Below, piece after piece: positions 11,736 through 19,447 of a DNA stretch of 21,471 bases (its first letter is position 1; each line of letters starts with the position of its first letter). Position numbers and translations under genes: made by a program. The stretch spans positions 1 through 21,471 of the IMG/VR virus record IMGVR_UViG_3300000115_000167; one strand, 5' to 3'. The stretch is from a virus. Under the pieces are notes generated by a model. That model was given only the letters and a program-made list of their open reading frames with translations. It had not been told where the DNA came from and searched no databases.

Positions 11736-12057
11736 GCAACCCCACAAAATATTCTGCATCAACAACAACCAAAGGTTTCTGATTATTACGTTTAATAAAG
11801 ACAACTGGTTCATAATCACCAGAATTAGATTGAGCTTGTTCGTATGATTTCCACACGTTCAAACTCTCTTGATTTTTACACTCAATAGAATATGGAAACT
11901 TTTCTCTAGCAGCACGAGCCATGATAAGGTCTTCTCCACCAGCACCCATGCTTCTAGATTCTACATCTTCTGGATGTACTTCAAGTTTCTCAATTAGTTG
12001 ATCACGAACCCATTGCTGAAATCTTCTACCTTTTGCTTTAGCACTTTGTGTTTTCAC
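11719..12057 (-). CDS. PD-(D/E)XK-like nuclease / resolvase-like protein
   Basis: A 112-residue protein with the small Hjc/VRR-like nuclease layout: a basic helical start (KAKGRRFQQWVRDQLIEKLE), SRSMGAGGEDLIMARAAREK near residue 35 (the E-D of GGEDL is the first acidic motif), then FPYSIECKNQESLNVWKSYE around residue 54 (E-x-K as the catalytic pair). The last part ends in two beta strands (EPVVFIKRN, KPLVVVDAEYF). Such small nucleases cut branched or other DNA. The substrate cannot be read from the sequence. It lies 10 nt after the Cys-rich gene and overlaps the methyltransferase gene. Confidence 0.75.
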   Translation of the reverse strand: MKTQSAKAKGRRFQQWVRDQLIEKLEVHPEDVESRSMGAGGEDLIMARAAREKFPYSIECKNQESLNVWKSYEQAQSNSGDYEPVVFIKRNNQKPLVVVDAEYFVGLHERVD

Positions 12058-12067
12058 ATTATCCTCA

Positions 12068-12202
12068 TTAGAGTTGGTGACTATCTACAGGATTGTCAGG
12101 CCAACTTTCACTTCCACAATCACAATTTTCACAATTGCAATTTTCGTCATTACAGTTTCCTTCACAATGACATTCGTGGTCACATTCTTGACATTCACTC
12201 AT
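12068..12202 (-). CDS. Cys-rich metallothionein-like miniprotein (44 aa)
   Basis: The frame from ATG at 12202 to TAA encodes 44 residues. The first 20 are MSECQECDHECHCEGNCNDE, followed by NCNCENCDCG and an unstructured tail ending VDSHQL. Cysteines at positions 4, 7, 11, 13, 17, 22, 24, 27 and 29 make nine Cys in 26 residues, in CxxC and CxC spacings, with His 9 and His 12 among them and many acidic residues. This is the pattern of a metallothionein-like metal-binding peptide rather than a disulfide-rich secreted one; no signal peptide is present. Its ATG overlaps the stop of the zinc-ribbon gene by 8 nt, so it is coupled within the NrdJ operon. A role in metal storage, delivery or binding is inferred. 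Confidence 0.72.
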   Translation of the reverse strand: MSECQECDHECHCEGNCNDENCNCENCDCGSESWPDNPVDSHQL

Positions 12203-12356
12203 CGTACTCTTCTCCGTAATCTTCGAGCTCGTCTTCTAGCTCATCGTTGAGGTCATCACCACAAAAGGGGCAATGGACTACTCTATATAGTCGGGTATCC
12301 ATTGCGTGTTTTAAACGAAACTCAGCATCACATGATTCGCATACAAATAAATTCAT
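12195..12356 (-). CDS. Zinc-ribbon protein with acidic tail (53 aa)
   Basis: A 53-residue frame that begins MNLFVCESCDAEFRLKHAMD and has two CxxC pairs, C6-x2-C9 and C29-x2-C32 (HCPFCGDD), the spacing of a rubredoxin-like zinc ribbon. The C-terminal third is almost entirely Asp, Glu, Leu and Tyr. Zinc ribbons of this size bind nucleic acid or act as protein adaptors; the acidic tail argues for protein contact or DNA mimicry. Its ATG overlaps the nrdJ stop by 1 nt (TAATG) and its end overlaps the Cys-rich gene, so it is a genuine member of the operon. Confidence 0.75.
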   Translation of the reverse strand: MNLFVCESCDAEFRLKHAMDTRLYRVVHCPFCGDDLNDELEDELEDYGEEYDE

Positions 12357-14275
12357 TAAACTATTTCACAAGCACCAGAAACACAAGCAAGTTCTTGTGC
12401 CCCAACAGTCATATCTTGAGATTCATATTCAGAAAGTTTTGACCAATCTATTTCTTTTGGCATTTGATCTAACAAAAATTCATAACCTTCTTTATTAGTA
12501 TCTTGATATGGTGCTTGTTGATATGTGTGTTCACTAAATGGTAAGAATGACACACCACTCATCCAATCAAAGTTTTTGTAAACCCATGAACCGACTTCCA
12601 TCCATTCATCTTCTTTAACAGAAATTGTGACTGATGGCTTGTGCTCACACCAATGTTTCTGATAAGTTAACCACAATTCTAATTGTTCGATAGCAGACAT
12701 GTCTGTTCTGAAAACTGCACCTTTGTCAACTTTCATAGGAAAAGAGAACACAGCAGTGTTAGCAGGATTCATTACATCATCTTCTACAGGAAATCCCATG
12801 TCTGTCATCATCTTTGTTAATGGGTCTTTCTTATCTCCACGAACTGTACGAATATAAAAAGGATTATGTCTCGCATGTATTCCAGATGCAGCATCAACGA
12901 GCTGAGAAACTGTGCCCGAGGGCTTAACGCAAGTTATAGCAACAGATTGATTAATACCTAGTTTTGATGCCCATTCTTTATTTACTTTAACTGCGTGAGT
13001 TTTTAAATCTTCAAGTAGATTTTCAATACCTTTTGTTTTACCATTTGTAAGTGAGTTATCCATGATACCTGTGAGCGAAACACCAAGAAGTCTTTCCTCT
13101 GAACAATTCTTTTTCCATGCAGCAGATACATATTTAAAGTTTGTAAGTGTGGATTGTAAAGTTCCAAGAATCGTTGCAATACGAACTTTTTCTAAAAGAG
13201 ACTCCTTTGTATCTTCTGGTCTTACTACAACCTCGCTAAGATTGCACGTTTCTCTTGATCGTAAAATTATCTCAGAACAAGGATTCGTGCCGAATTGATG
13301 ACCTTCTACTTCCCTACGACCATTCAATTCAGCCATATGATTAGCACTTTCCCGATTGAATATACCCCTTTCACCAGACTTAGAATCATAAAGAGCTTTC
13401 CACTCATCCATGAAGATACCCATATCTGGTTTCTCAGTATATGCAGCTGAGTTATTTGCAAGAGCACGTTGTGGATTATCTTGCCACCACTGACCGGCCT
13501 TTGCATGTCTCATACGGTCATCAGAGAGGTTTGAGAGACTTATGAGCGCACTTCTTCGTACACCCCCTACTACAACTACCTCTGCAATCTTACAAACAAT
13601 ATCGTGACATTCTAGTGAAGTTAGTTTTCTACCAGCTGCACCTTTAAGTACATTGGTTACAAAATTAAAAAGATTTTCTAGTGGTGCAGGCCCTGATGCA
13701 CGACCACCAAATGTTTTAAGTGGCGCACCAGCTGGACGTACTTTGGATACATCCCAACGTGGAATTTGACCAATATACAACATACCCATCAATTCCTTAA
13801 AGGCCTTTGCCCAACCCATCTTACTATCTGCAACAGTAATTACAGTATCACTTGGATGAAACTCTTCAGCAACTCTTGGTAGTTCAGATACAAACTGCCT
13901 TTCAACAGAAAATCCAACTCCTGTACCATTCATAAGAATATAAAGAATCTCATCGAATGCTGTAATGCGTTCTACTGCAACATAAGAACAATTATAACCA
14001 GCCATATTTTCACGCTTTAATGCCTCGCCAGCAGTCATCAAACACCTCATAGAAGGCATGACACGTTGACCTAGTACTGCAACCTCAAGTTCATCTCTAA
14101 CTCTATCACTTATTTTAAAATCACACATTTCCTTAACATGTTCTGTAAAAAAATCAAAGTATCTTGTAACAGTTTCATTCCACGTTTCTCTTCGACTTTC
14201 TTCTGGTAACCATCGTGAGTATCTTGATAAGTGAATAAATTCTTGATATGGGGTTGGTAGGTAATTACTAGGCAT
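12356..14275 (-). CDS. nrdJ: Class II (adenosylcobalamin-dependent) ribonucleotide reductase NrdJ
   Basis: A 639-residue monomeric class II reductase that makes deoxyribonucleotides for phage replication using adenosylcobalamin. Visible elements: NCSYVAVERI around residue 95 (N-terminal redox Cys), the GTGVGFSVER loop near 117-126, the active-site segment FGTNPCSEIILRSRETCNLS around 329-348 (thiyl Cys of NPCSE, Glu after it, second redox Cys of ETCNLS), VKPSGTVSQLVDAASG near 455, and a C-terminal redox pair CVSGAC in the last ten residues. These match the monomeric RTPR form, here about 100 residues shorter than the Lactobacillus enzyme. The substrate level (NTP versus NDP) is inferred from that resemblance. 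It overlaps the primase stop by 8 nt. It depends on host or environmental cobalamin. Confidence 0.95.
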   Translation of the reverse strand: MPSNYLPTPYQEFIHLSRYSRWLPEESRRETWNETVTRYFDFFTEHVKEMCDFKISDRVRDELEVAVLGQRVMPSMRCLMTAGEALKRENMAGYNCSYVAVERITAFDEILYILMNGTGVGFSVERQFVSELPRVAEEFHPSDTVITVADSKMGWAKAFKELMGMLYIGQIPRWDVSKVRPAGAPLKTFGGRASGPAPLENLFNFVTNVLKGAAGRKLTSLECHDIVCKIAEVVVVGGVRRSALISLSNLSDDRMRHAKAGQWWQDNPQRALANNSAAYTEKPDMGIFMDEWKALYDSKSGERGIFNRESANHMAELNGRREVEGHQFGTNPCSEIILRSRETCNLSEVVVRPEDTKESLLEKVRIATILGTLQSTLTNFKYVSAAWKKNCSEERLLGVSLTGIMDNSLTNGKTKGIENLLEDLKTHAVKVNKEWASKLGINQSVAITCVKPSGTVSQLVDAASGIHARHNPFYIRTVRGDKKDPLTKMMTDMGFPVEDDVMNPANTAVFSFPMKVDKGAVFRTDMSAIEQLELWLTYQKHWCEHKPSVTISVKEDEWMEVGSWVYKNFDWMSGVSFLPFSEHTYQQAPYQDTNKEGYEFLLDQMPKEIDWSKLSEYESQDMTVGAQELACVSGACEIV

Positions 14276-15263
14276 TAGTTCTTCTCCATGTTGTCAGTCT
14301 TATCTTAGCCATATTGCCCTGATAAGCATTCTTTTCTATTATTATTTGTATTTCGCTTTTTGTTTTTCCAGACAAGATCATATCATTTATATCTTTTTCT
14401 TTCATATCATCTGGCCAGAGGACAACTCTATATCCTTCATCAATAGTCTTTCCAATCTGTCTTAATACTTCTGTATTTCTCCTCTCGTTATCAAAAATAA
14501 TCGTAGTATTTTCTTTAGGTAACTTCATAAAATCTGCACCAGCGACAGCAATGCAATTATCCAAAAATAAACTATCTATGGGGCCTTCGACCACATAGGT
14601 ATGTTTCTTAGGATTCAGTCTATTAAGACCAAATACCTTATCTTTTTCTGGATCAAGTTTAATGGTAATGTATTTTGGTTGTTCATCGCCGAAAGCTCTC
14701 CCTTGAAAGGCAAACATTTTATTGTTTTCATCAAAGAATGGTATTATCAATCTAGGATGATCGCCCTTCAAAGAAGGGAATTTGTTAGGTACAACTTTAT
14801 TTACCCAAGAATAAAACTTAGGGGCAAAAAACAATTCAAAATGAACTGTAGAAGGAATCCGTCTGTTTTCCACAAATTTCTTAACAGGATGATCATGTCT
14901 TAGTGATGATATCTTTTTAAGAGATTTAAGTGGAGATGGGCCTTTCATAAAGTTTGGTTGTTGAAATTTACCAATGTCGGGAACATCAGCATCGTTCTTT
15001 TTGTATCGTTCAAATATATAGTCATCATAAATCTTAGGATCAACATGCTTTAATAAGTTCTGAAAACTAGAACCTTTACCACAATTATGACACTTATATA
15101 TAAGATTCGATTCTTTACGAAATACGAATCCACGAGCCTTTGATTTATTTTTTTGAGAGTCACCACAATAAGGACAACGAAAATTAAAAAGAAAATCACC
15201 CTTCTTTTTAAACAGTTGTAATTGTGATGATGCGATTAATAGATACTTTTGTTCAATATACAT
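14268..15263 (-). CDS. 61: DNA primase, T4 gp61-like
   Basis: A 331-residue primase. The N-terminal zinc domain has C30-x2-C33 (RCPYCGDS) and C58-x2-C61 (KCHNCGKG). The middle links to a Toprim domain with HTYVVEGPIDSLFL (the Glu of VVEGP) near residue 219 and the TTIIFDNERRN metal site near 253, then VVLWPDDMKEKDINDMIL. It makes RNA primers for lagging-strand synthesis with the gp41 helicase. The start MYIEQKYLLIASSQLQLFKK fits homologues, and no later start would keep the zinc domain. The predicted transcription start of its promoter coincides with the ATG, and no Shine-Dalgarno site is present. It leads the operon containing nrdJ. Confidence 0.92.
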   Translation of the reverse strand: MYIEQKYLLIASSQLQLFKKKGDFLFNFRCPYCGDSQKNKSKARGFVFRKESNLIYKCHNCGKGSSFQNLLKHVDPKIYDDYIFERYKKNDADVPDIGKFQQPNFMKGPSPLKSLKKISSLRHDHPVKKFVENRRIPSTVHFELFFAPKFYSWVNKVVPNKFPSLKGDHPRLIIPFFDENNKMFAFQGRAFGDEQPKYITIKLDPEKDKVFGLNRLNPKKHTYVVEGPIDSLFLDNCIAVAGADFMKLPKENTTIIFDNERRNTEVLRQIGKTIDEGYRVVLWPDDMKEKDINDMILSGKTKSEIQIIIEKNAYQGNMAKIRLTTWRRTNA

Positions 15264-15269
15264 TTAATC

Positions 15270-15298
15270 ATAATAACATAATTTTGTTGCAGTGTCAA
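15270..15298 (-). promoter_or_regulatory. Promoter of the primase-nrdJ operon
   Basis: TTGACA (15298-15293), a 17-bp spacer ending AAAATTATGT, and TATTAT (15275-15270) with an extended TGT. Standard spacing puts +1 at 15263, which is the A of the primase ATG, so the mRNA may be leaderless. The -35 box overlaps the stop region of the upstream gene. Confidence 0.8.
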
Positions 15299-15705
15299 CC
15301 CCAAATCGGCATTTTTTGTAGAGCAAATCCAACTACGATAGAACCACCGATAATCAACCAACGCCACTTTTCAAGAATACCAACTCTACCATTTAAATCA
15401 CTTCTTAGATTTTCTATATGTGCAGCCTGTTCTATTTGATACTTGGTAATCATATCTCTCATCTCTTTAGAATTTGTGGTGATACGAGAATGCAGTTCTT
15501 TTATATCATTACTAAATTCTTTATTTGCTCTAGAGGAAGCTTCTTCCTGTTGAGATATCTTTTCTTCATGTACAGCAAGCATACGATTCACAGAAGTAGT
15601 TACTTCAGTAATTTTTTCTATAGCAGTGTCTAAACGATTAAAGATAAATTTAATATCTTTAACTTCTTTCTTGAGTAAAGCTACTTCTGTGTTAATGTCT
15701 TCCAT
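15295..15705 (-). CDS. Coiled-coil protein with C-terminal membrane anchor
   Basis: A 136-residue protein: residues 1-110 are heptad-rich helix (EVALLKKEVKDIKFIFNRLD, ... EFSNDIKELHSRITTNSKEM), followed by KWRWLIIGGSIVVGFALQ, a C-terminal TM segment, and a short tail. Marine T4-like phages carry a protein of the same build ('MEDINTEVALLK...RMLAVHEE...EKWRWLIIGG'), function unknown. It should sit in the inner membrane with the coiled coil in the cytoplasm, or the reverse. It is transcribed from its own promoter at 15730-15758, which overlaps the end of another coiled-coil/TM protein gene. The two may interact through their coiled coils. Confidence 0.75.
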   Translation of the reverse strand: MEDINTEVALLKKEVKDIKFIFNRLDTAIEKITEVTTSVNRMLAVHEEKISQQEEASSRANKEFSNDIKELHSRITTNSKEMRDMITKYQIEQAAHIENLRSDLNGRVGILEKWRWLIIGGSIVVGFALQKMPIWG

Positions 15706-15729
15706 TTATTATTTCCTTACTACAGAATC

Positions 15730-15758
15730 ATTATATCAGTTTGCCAGAGGATTGTCAA
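15730..15758 (-). promoter_or_regulatory. Consensus sigma70 promoter for the 136-aa gene
   Basis: TTGACA (15758-15753), a 17-bp spacer and a perfect TATAAT (15735-15730). The -35 box and spacer lie in the last codons of the 213-aa gene, and TATAAT begins directly after its TGA stop. Predicted +1 is near 15723, 18 nt before the next ATG. It lacks the TGT extension of the other sites. Confidence 0.83.
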
Positions 15759-16377
15759 GGGCTTCTTCCACCATTTCTTTTAATTCTTTTCTTGTGAGTT
15801 TCATTTGATCTCTTGTGTCTTTTTCAGATTGACGCATAGTTGATTCAACTTCACGTACTGTTTCATTTGTCTCTGATCTAATCTCACCCATAGTATCACG
15901 AATCTTTTCTAGTTCTAAATCAAGTTCTTTTGCCATTTCTTCTAATTCATCTTGAGCCTCTTTAAGATCATCCTCAGCTTCCTTGAGTTGTTCTTTTGTT
16001 TTAGCTTCAAACTTATCTATGGCATTTTCAGTCTTTTCCTCAAAGTGTTCTACCGTTGATTCAACATGTTGTTTTGAATCTTCAACCTTTACTTTTAGTT
16101 TATCTAAACCAACATCTATTCTATCAATGTCACCCTTCATATCATTCTTAATATCTCTGGTGTATGATATTGCATCCTCTAATCTGATTTCTATTTCATT
16201 GTTACGTGCTGCAATTGCATCAGTATCTATTTCTGCAATAATTTCCTTCATGTCCATGTAGTCTTTATAAAATTCAAATACACCCCATGTAGCAGCACCT
16301 AGTGTAGATAGTGCAGTGAGTATAGCAAACAATCTACCACCTTTAAATGTTACTCCAGCAAATTCAAACTCTGCCAT
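15736..16377 (-). CDS. Membrane-anchored long coiled-coil protein
   Basis: A 213-residue protein with an N-terminal TM segment (RLFAILTALSTLGAATWGVF, residues 15-34) and then about 150 residues of highly charged helix with heptad repeats (for example KTENAIDKFEAKTKEQLKEA and EDDLKEAQDELEEMAKELDL). The start MAEFEFAGVTFKGGRLFAIL is shared by proteins of marine T4-like phages. It is probably an elongated membrane-tethered rod. It follows the 681-aa secreted protein gene after 2 nt and belongs to the late-promoter operon. Its coding end contains the promoter of the next coiled-coil/TM gene. Function is unknown. Confidence 0.75.
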   Translation of the reverse strand: MAEFEFAGVTFKGGRLFAILTALSTLGAATWGVFEFYKDYMDMKEIIAEIDTDAIAARNNEIEIRLEDAISYTRDIKNDMKGDIDRIDVGLDKLKVKVEDSKQHVESTVEHFEEKTENAIDKFEAKTKEQLKEAEDDLKEAQDELEEMAKELDLELEKIRDTMGEIRSETNETVREVESTMRQSEKDTRDQMKLTRKELKEMVEEALDNPLAN

Positions 16378-16379
16378 AA

Positions 16380-18425
16380 TTAATTCCTTTCATATTGTTC
16401 TCTTACCATCTTATTGTGTGTTTCATCACTAGCACCAGTAAAAAACCTTTGTGATGGATTATCAAATACACGTTGATCATTGTATATGTCTTTAGTTTCA
16501 TAGTAGTTACCATCAGGCATTTGTGATTGTTGATAGTCTCTTATCTTTGGATTGTATCCCAACAACGCAGCCTTTGCCTCTTCAGAAGTATCACCACCCA
16601 ATGCCTTTTCAACCAATTCATCTTCTAGATTTTGTTGCATACCCAACTGTTCCTCAGAAACTTCATTCAACCCACCATTATCAGATTCTTCTATAACATC
16701 TTTTGTAACATTATCAATTAATGTGTTCAACTCTATATTTAGTCTTGCAACAATATCAACTGGTAATGAACTCTCTACCGATACTTGACTAAATCCAAAA
16801 TCTACAGAACTCCCATATTCAGCTGAATTAGTTATATCTACAGCACTCAAACCACTACTCGCAATTAGTGATACATCACTACTGCCAGATAATAATTCAA
16901 CACCAGCATCAGTTTGTTGCAATGAAGTTTGATTATTACTAAAATATGATCCAGTACTAGATTGTGTTCCAGAACTACCACCAGAACTATCAGCAAAACC
17001 GCCAGACGATAAAGTGTTACTGTCCATACTTGTACCACTGGCAGATATACCATCGGCTGATAAACTTTGAGATGAACTATCTGTTGCAACCTGTTGTGCA
17101 TCAGTTGCAGTTTCAGATGCAGCAGTTAATGCTTTATTTTTCAATTTTTTATTAGAAGGTTTTTCAGTAACATTTGGTATACTATCTTGGATTAATTCTT
17201 CTACCTCTATCACATCGTCTAATATGGGGTCTATGGACGGTTCTAGTTCTTCGATTGTCATAGGTTCAGGCTCTGGTAATACTTGTATAGAATCTTCAAG
17301 TACATCAATCATTGGTTCTTGTACATCAATACCAGTAGTTGCTTCTAAATCAATACCAGTAGTTGCTTCCAAATCAATGCCTAAACTTAAATCTTCTAAA
17401 ACATTTGTTACATCTGGTATTCCAGTATCATTAATAGGAGGCAACCCAATGTCATCATCAAAAATATCACTACCATCATTTGCTGGTTGTCCATCATCCA
17501 CACCAGTTAGTATTTGATCGTCAACACCTAAGTTATCACTAATGATAGGTATTTCATCAATAATCACATTACCATCATCGGCAATATTAATATCAAGTCC
17601 ACCACCAACTGTTGGGTCTGGATTTACAGAACTACCATCATCACCAGTAATCATACTATTATCTTGACCATCAAATTCATTTGTTTCTGAAATATAATTA
17701 TAACATGCTGGACTATATTGGGAATTTGCTTCACATTCCTCTTCAAATGTCAATGCAGTTGTCTGGCCAGGATAGGTAAAGTTAGGATCAAAGTCTTGTT
17801 CATGTCCAGCAAGTGTTTTATAAACCATATGAAATTTTAAATCACCAATACCATCACCAGCAGTATCGCCAGTCATAGTCGCTACAAATGTATAAGTATC
17901 CGTAATATTTATTAGAAATGGTGGTATATCTTCAGCTGAATAGTCAGTTCCATCAATTGTACCAGTAAAACTTTGTGTTCTAGCATAAACTAAAGTATCA
18001 CCGTCTTTTATTTCCATTTTAAAGGCTAGTGTTGAGTTTCCACTTTTATATACTTTGTACTCATATTTCCACCCCTTAAATTGCACACCAACTCCAGCAG
18101 CCTGAAACGCAGCATTAATCAGAATAGTCGCCTTTGCAAATTGTTGAGCTGTACTATCGTTATTAATAAATTTGTAGGAGTTTGTACTTGTGTCGTAGTA
18201 TACATCATTTTCACCAGTAAGAGTTACCGCATCAGCACCATCCAACATTTGCATAGAAACAGTGTTACATAGAATAGTGTCAGAGTATGTTGTTGTACTA
18301 TCAGTCCTTAGTAAAGTGCCGTCATAGTATTCAATACCACAATCATGTGTTTCAGTAGTAGCGAATACCTCAGAGGAGTAGAAGCAACAAACTAAGACCA
18401 CCCAATGTTTTGAGTATGGTATCAT
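16380..18425 (-). CDS. Large secreted low-complexity protein, unknown function
   Basis: A 681-residue protein with a signal peptide (HWVVLVCCFYSSEVFA, cut near residue 22 before TTETHDCG). Residues 23-225 form a beta-rich domain with four or more Cys (DCGIEYYDGT, ILCNTV, EECEANSQYSPACYNY). This is followed by a long acidic, Asp/Gly/Pro-rich linker with LEATTGID repeats, a Ser/Gly-rich segment (GGFADSSGGSSGTQSSTGSY), and a C-terminal part ending QRFFTGASDETHNKMVREQY. The build suggests an exported or surface-located structural protein, perhaps fibre-like. Its start overlaps the Asn/Thr-rich gene by 56 nt, so the two are co-expressed from a late promoter. No family is recognised. Confidence 0.72.
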   Translation of the reverse strand: MIPYSKHWVVLVCCFYSSEVFATTETHDCGIEYYDGTLLRTDSTTTYSDTILCNTVSMQMLDGADAVTLTGENDVYYDTSTNSYKFINNDSTAQQFAKATILINAAFQAAGVGVQFKGWKYEYKVYKSGNSTLAFKMEIKDGDTLVYARTQSFTGTIDGTDYSAEDIPPFLINITDTYTFVATMTGDTAGDGIGDLKFHMVYKTLAGHEQDFDPNFTYPGQTTALTFEEECEANSQYSPACYNYISETNEFDGQDNSMITGDDGSSVNPDPTVGGGLDINIADDGNVIIDEIPIISDNLGVDDQILTGVDDGQPANDGSDIFDDDIGLPPINDTGIPDVTNVLEDLSLGIDLEATTGIDLEATTGIDVQEPMIDVLEDSIQVLPEPEPMTIEELEPSIDPILDDVIEVEELIQDSIPNVTEKPSNKKLKNKALTAASETATDAQQVATDSSSQSLSADGISASGTSMDSNTLSSGGFADSSGGSSGTQSSTGSYFSNNQTSLQQTDAGVELLSGSSDVSLIASSGLSAVDITNSAEYGSSVDFGFSQVSVESSLPVDIVARLNIELNTLIDNVTKDVIEESDNGGLNEVSEEQLGMQQNLEDELVEKALGGDTSEEAKAALLGYNPKIRDYQQSQMPDGNYYETKDIYNDQRVFDNPSQRFFTGASDETHNKMVREQYERN
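17325..17372 (-). repeat. Two 24-bp tandem repeats in the 681-aa gene
   Basis: The 24-bp units at 17325-17348 and 17349-17372 differ at one base and encode LEATTGID twice, with a partial third copy of the first bases after 17372. The repeats are in frame, so copy-number change would lengthen or shorten the acidic linker without breaking the protein. Confidence 0.85.
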
Positions 18426-19425
18426 TTTTTATCTCTTCTTGTTGTTCTATTGCAGCATTTTTAGGATGTACTGGTTTTGCTTTTGGTTTAGGGTCTACTT
18501 GTTTCCATTTTTTCTGAGCCGCTTCTCCAATCTCACCATCAAATGGACAAGGTGTTCCTGCCATATCCATGGCTAAAAATATTTCTACATCTTGACATAA
18601 GAGTGCGATTGCTGCAACTTTCATACCCATATTATACAAAGTCTTAGACTTCTTTAATCTTTCACAATTCAAATCTCTGATATGAGAACCGCCTGCAATA
18701 CCCACAATTTGTGTTTGTACTGAACCAGATACAGCTGTAGTACAAGTATCAAGACCACCGGCATTGACTGTCGGTGCAATCGCACTAGGTGGCGGAGCCG
18801 TAACAGTTTGGTTTTGATTTACAGTACTGTTATTAGTATTTGTATTAGTGTTATTACTTGTACTATCCACATTACTATTATTTGTATTAGTATTGGTGTT
18901 ATTATTTGTATTGGTGTTCGTATTTGTGTTAGTATTAGTTGATGTACTATTAACAGTCTGATTGACAGTAGAATTGCTTGTACTATTAACAGTCTGATCT
19001 ACAGTTGATGTACTAGTATTTGTGTTTGTATTATTATTTGTGTTTGTATTATTGGCTGTAGAGTTGATTGTAGTATTATTCGTATTATTATTTGTATTTG
19101 TGTTTGTATTATTACTTGTATTCGTGTTAGTATTAGTGTTATTATTAGTATTCGTGCTTGTACTCGTATTTGTGTTTGTATTAGTATTCGTATTGGTGTT
19201 AGTATTTGTGTTGGTTTGATTACCAGTTATACTTGTGGTGTTATTATTTGTGTTGGTATTGTTAGTTGTAACACTAGAAGTTGTATTAGTGGTGCTATCA
19301 GTTAATGCACAGTCAACACCTGTAAGAGCACAATCTACAGCATTTACTTGATCTTGAGCAATAGCTAAAGCAGATGGTAACATCAGCATACAGAATAATA
19401 TTATTCGTAAAATGATAACTTGCAC
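18370..19425 (-). CDS. Secreted Asn/Thr-repeat protein with conserved C-terminal domain
   Basis: A 351-residue protein from a GTG start (AGGAG 7 nt upstream). A signal peptide (VIILRIILFCMLMLPSALAIA) is followed by DCALTGVDCALT. Residues about 46-215 are almost only Asn, Thr and Ser in (NT)n and NSTVNQTVNSTS-type repeats, which would form an extended or beta-solenoid stalk. The C-terminal domain (SGSVQTQIVGIAGGSHIRDL, then MGMKVAAIALLCQDVEIFLA and MDMAGTPCPFDGEIGE) resembles a domain found in marine T4-like phage proteins of unknown role, and a last hydrophobic stretch LLLLLL ends it. It is the first gene after the late promoter at 19448-19455. A surface or virion-associated role is plausible but unproven. 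Confidence 0.75.
   Translation of the reverse strand: MQVIILRIILFCMLMLPSALAIAQDQVNAVDCALTGVDCALTDSTTNTTSSVTTNNTNTNNNTTSITGNQTNTNTNTNTNTNTNTNTSTSTNTNNNTNTNTNTSNNTNTNTNNNTNNTTINSTANNTNTNNNTNTNTSTSTVDQTVNSTSNSTVNQTVNSTSTNTNTNTNTNTNNNTNTNTNNSNVDSTSNNTNTNTNNSTVNQNQTVTAPPPSAIAPTVNAGGLDTCTTAVSGSVQTQIVGIAGGSHIRDLNCERLKKSKTLYNMGMKVAAIALLCQDVEIFLAMDMAGTPCPFDGEIGEAAQKKWKQVDPKPKAKPVHPKNAAIEQQEEIKNDTILKTLGGLSLLLLLL
18815..19290 (-). repeat. Low-complexity AAT/ACN tract encoding Asn/Thr repeats
   Basis: About 475 bp of near-repetitive sequence built from AAT/AAC and ACA/ACT/ACG codons, with interspersed AGT codons. The third codon positions vary, so the peptide repeat is more regular than the DNA. Two longer units encoding STVNQTVNSTS-like motifs occur near 18940-19010. 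Such tracts expand and contract easily by slippage or recombination. Confidence 0.85.
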
Positions 19426-19447
19426 TAAAACGCTCCTGTCCTTTAAT

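Noticed and set aside
19022-19219. A long plus-strand frame encoding Val/Leu/Phe repeats opposite the Asn/Thr tract.
   Set aside because: It is the antisense shadow of the AAT/ACN codon tract. Stop codons are simply rare in the complement of such codons.
18815-19290. The Asn/Thr tract as a DNA-level regulatory satellite or origin.
   Set aside because: It is in frame throughout, third positions vary while the peptide is kept, and it lies between a signal peptide and a folded domain, so coding is the better explanation.
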